From positions 1 through 6,419 of the forward strand of contig WGBL01000444.1 of the NCBI GenBank assembly GCA_015494375.1: a stretch of 6,419 bases of DNA, read 5' to 3'. The position numbers and the translations under genes are program-made. Shown in pieces: positions 5,202 to 6,419 of the stretch. The notes under the pieces were generated by a model. It saw nothing but the letters and a program-made list of their open reading frames with translations, did not search any database and had not been told where the DNA came from. How positions within the stretch are numbered: position 1 is the first letter of the stretch; each line of letters starts with the position of its first letter. This stretch comes from Hyphomicrobiales bacterium (GTDB lineage: Bacteria > Pseudomonadota > Alphaproteobacteria > Rhizobiales > S144-23).

Positions 5202-5228
5202 GCCGGCGGGCGGCGGCTCGGCGCCGGC
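5202..5228 (+). other. GC-rich hairpin before the kinase-pyrophosphorylase gene
   Basis: gccggcg (5202-5208) and cgccggc (5222-5228) pair perfectly over 7 bp with a 13-base loop. It would lie in the mRNA leader if transcription starts near 5160. No T-run follows. Confidence 0.3.
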
Positions 5229-5233
5229 GCGGG

Positions 5234-5242
5234 TGTGGGAAA
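5234..5242 (+). promoter_or_regulatory. Weak DnaA-like site (TGTGGG type)
   Basis: TGTGGGAAA (minus strand TTTCCCACA) has two mismatches to TGTGGATAA and lies 20 bases before the kinase-pyrophosphorylase start. A separate core, TGTGGTGAT at 4898-4906, lies at the hemE side. Confidence 0.35.
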
Positions 5243-5261
5243 CGAGAATGGTTGTCAACAG

Positions 5262-6200
5262 ATGAACAAGGACCTGCCGAGCTATTTTCATCTTCATCTG
5301 GTTTCCGATTCAACCGGAGAGACGCTTACCACAATCTCAAAGGCGGCGGCCGTGCACTATTCCCAGGCGCGGCCCATTGAGCATGTGCATCCGCTGGTGC
5401 GGACCGAGCGCCAGATCGCGCGTGTGCTCCAGGAGATCGAATCGGCGCCCGGCATCGTGCTCTACACAATCGTCAATCGCGAGCTCGCCGAGCAGCTCGA
5501 GCGGCGCTGCAAGGCGCTCCAATTGCCCTGCATCGCCGTGCTCGACCCCATCATGAAGGTGTTCGAATCCTATCTCGGCGCGCCCAAGAGTATGACGATT
5601 GGCGGCCAGCATGTGCTCGATGCCGATTATTTCGGGCGCATCGATGCCCTCAACTTCGCCATGCTCCACGACGATGGCCAGCTGCCCGAGGATCTTGATC
5701 AGGCCGACATCATCATTCTCGGCGTCTCACGCACCTCGAAAACGCCGACCAGCATCTATCTCGCCAATCGCGGCTTCAAGACCGCCAATGTGCCCATCGT
5801 GGCCGGTTTGCCGTTGCCAGAGCGGCTGTTGCAGCCCACAAGCGCTTTCGTCGTCGGCCTTGTCGCAAGCCCCGAGCGCATCGCCCAAGTGCGGCGCAAC
5901 CGGGTCATGACCATGGCCGACAAGGATCTCGACGATTATGTCGATCGCGAGCGGATCGCCGAGGAGGTGGCCTATTCGCGCCGGCTTTGCAATGAGCATG
6001 GCTGGCCCCTCATTGACGTGACGCGGCGCTCGATCGAGGAGACGGCGGCCGCCATCCTCAAGCTTTACAGCGATCGCCAGGCCGAGGCGCAGGCGGCGGG
6101 CCGTAACGGTGATGGCAAGAGCGAAGGCGGAAGCGTTGACGGAAGCGGCAGAAGCGAACGCAAGAGCGGACGCCCACCGGGAGCGACAGAGGCGCCATGA
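5262..6200 (+). CDS. Kinase/pyrophosphorylase (DUF299/RP001 family, PEP synthase or pyruvate,phosphate dikinase regulatory protein)
   Basis: Members of this family reversibly phosphorylate and dephosphorylate PEP synthase (PpsR in E. coli) or pyruvate,phosphate dikinase (PDRP), using ADP or phosphate; sequence alone does not tell me the target here. The N-terminal motif FHLHLVSDSTGETL lies at 9-22, the P-loop GVSRTSKT at 154-161 and the C-terminal IDVTRRSIEETAA at 251-263. I start at the ATG at 5262 because the family begins just before that first motif. The frame is open upstream to 5154, but those 36 codons are glycine/arginine-rich and belong to the putative origin. No strong ribosome binding site is visible. 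At 312 residues it is longer than usual (about 270-280): after residue 270 there is a tail rich in Gly, Ser, Arg and Glu. It overlaps maf by 4 bases (ATGA), implying coupled translation. Confidence 0.9.
   Translation: MNKDLPSYFHLHLVSDSTGETLTTISKAAAVHYSQARPIEHVHPLVRTERQIARVLQEIESAPGIVLYTIVNRELAEQLERRCKALQLPCIAVLDPIMKVFESYLGAPKSMTIGGQHVLDADYFGRIDALNFAMLHDDGQLPEDLDQADIIILGVSRTSKTPTSIYLANRGFKTANVPIVAGLPLPERLLQPTSAFVVGLVASPERIAQVRRNRVMTMADKDLDDYVDRERIAEEVAYSRRLCNEHGWPLIDVTRRSIEETAAAILKLYSDRQAEAQAAGRNGDGKSEGGSVDGSGRSERKSGRPPGATEAP
6130..6156 (+). repeat. GAAGCG repeats in the C-terminal tail
   Basis: gaagcg occurs at 6130-6135, 6142-6147 and 6151-6156, at distances that are multiples of three, so the reading frame is kept. 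They encode part of the Gly/Ser/Arg-rich tail of the kinase-pyrophosphorylase and suggest growth by slippage. Confidence 0.5.
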
Positions 6201-6419
6201 TTGGGGAGCTCGAGGCACCGCTCATCCTCGCCTCGGCCAGCCGCAGCCGGCGGGCGCTTCTGGAGCAGGCGGGGCTCGACTTCGAGGTGGTGCCCGCGGC
6301 TGTCGATGAGCGGGCGCTTCGGCGGCAGCTCGAAGAGAAGGGGGGTGTGGCGGCGCCCGCGCCACGCGATGTGGCGCTCCATCTTGCGGCCGAGAAGGCC
6401 CGTGAGGTGAGCAGGCGGC
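6197..6419 (+). CDS. maf: Maf family nucleotide pyrophosphatase (N-terminal part, truncated by the window edge)
   Basis: Maf proteins hydrolyse non-canonical or modified nucleoside triphosphates (for example dTTP/UTP or m7GTP, depending on subgroup) to the monophosphate, a house-cleaning role. My translation from the ATG at 6197 gives 74 codons, against about 190-200 for the family. It starts MIGELEAPLILASASRSRRA, with the characteristic opening SASRSRRALLEQAGLDFEVV at about 13-32 and VDERAL thereafter; AAEKAREVSRR near the end is the usual EKA segment. The SxSxxRR loop is a variant of the more common SxSPRR. The start overlaps the stop of the upstream gene (ATGA), with GAGG four bases before it. 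The subgroup cannot be settled because the rest lies outside the window. Confidence 0.92.
   Translation, partial: MIGELEAPLILASASRSRRALLEQAGLDFEVVPAAVDERALRRQLEEKGGVAAPAPRDVALHLAAEKAREVSRR

Larger units (their letters stand above)
4848..5261. other. Putative chromosomal replication origin (oriC)
   Basis: This 414-base gap holds no credible gene and separates hemE (minus) from the DUF299/RP001-family gene (plus). In Caulobacter crescentus and Rickettsia prowazekii the origin lies between exactly these two genes. In the sequence I see an AT-rich block beside hemE, one exact Caulobacter-type G-box for DnaA, and six more TGTGG cores, seven in all and all on the plus strand. I do not see TTAA (CtrA half-site), GANTC (CcrM methylation) or a good IHF site in the gap, so control may differ from Caulobacter. 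Identification rests on synteny plus DnaA-like sites; origin function is inferred. Confidence 0.65.

Noticed and set aside
5154..5261. N-terminal extension of the kinase-pyrophosphorylase by 36 codons
   Set aside because: The added residues are Gly/Arg-rich, unlike the family, and coincide with the GC-rich hairpin and DnaA-like sites. The ATG at 5262 fits the family start.
4848..5261. CtrA, CcrM and IHF sites in the putative origin
   Set aside because: I found no TTAA, no GANTC and no convincing IHF consensus in the gap, so none is annotated.
1..6419. CRISPR array, insertion sequence, tRNA or rRNA gene
   Set aside because: No regularly spaced repeats, no transposase motif with terminal inverted repeats and no tRNA-like or rRNA-like segment were recognised.

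Overview
The window looks like a piece of an alphaproteobacterial chromosome, and the layout fits the Hyphomicrobiales best; I do not attempt a genus. The evidence is about 60% GC coding sequence, Rho and HemE proteins of alphaproteobacterial type, and the gene order maf / kinase-pyrophosphorylase (DUF299) // hemE-hemJ-rho-mnmE. In several alphaproteobacteria that order flanks the replication origin.

Layout, left to right. Bases 1-378 (minus) hold the first 126 codons of mnmE (tRNA wobble-uridine modification GTPase), cut by the window edge. Directly upstream of it in transcription, overlapping by 4 bases (ATGA), is a 259-residue DUF3800-family gene (375-1154, minus). It has clearly lower GC than its neighbours, its own promoter-like sequence (1263-1290) and, between promoter and start codon, a hairpin followed by a T-run (1193-1242) that could act as an attenuator. 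Next comes rho (1388-2653, minus), preceded by a gene-free stretch of about 660 bases (2654-3313). That stretch contains a candidate terminator for the heme operon, a candidate rho promoter, a strong hairpin, several short direct repeats, and a C-rich, G-poor segment just before the rho start that looks like a Rho-utilisation (rut) region for autoregulation. hemJ (3314-3736) and hemE (3765-4847), both minus, form a two-gene heme operon.

The 414-base gap between hemE and the divergent kinase-pyrophosphorylase gene (4848-5261) is the place where the origin lies in Caulobacter and Rickettsia (hemE-oriC-RP001). Here it contains an AT-rich block next to hemE, a perfect match to the Caulobacter-type DnaA G-box (TGATCCACA on the minus strand), and six further TGTGG cores, all in the same orientation. 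I therefore call it a putative oriC. On the plus strand the kinase-pyrophosphorylase gene (5262-6200) overlaps maf (6197 to the window end, partial) by 4 bases.

How the parts work together: this is mostly housekeeping (heme synthesis, transcription termination, tRNA modification, central-carbon regulation, nucleotide sanitation) clustered around a probable origin. The one clearly accessory element is the DUF3800 gene lodged between rho and mnmE. The most interesting non-coding parts are the putative oriC, the rho leader and the promoter/attenuator in front of DUF3800.
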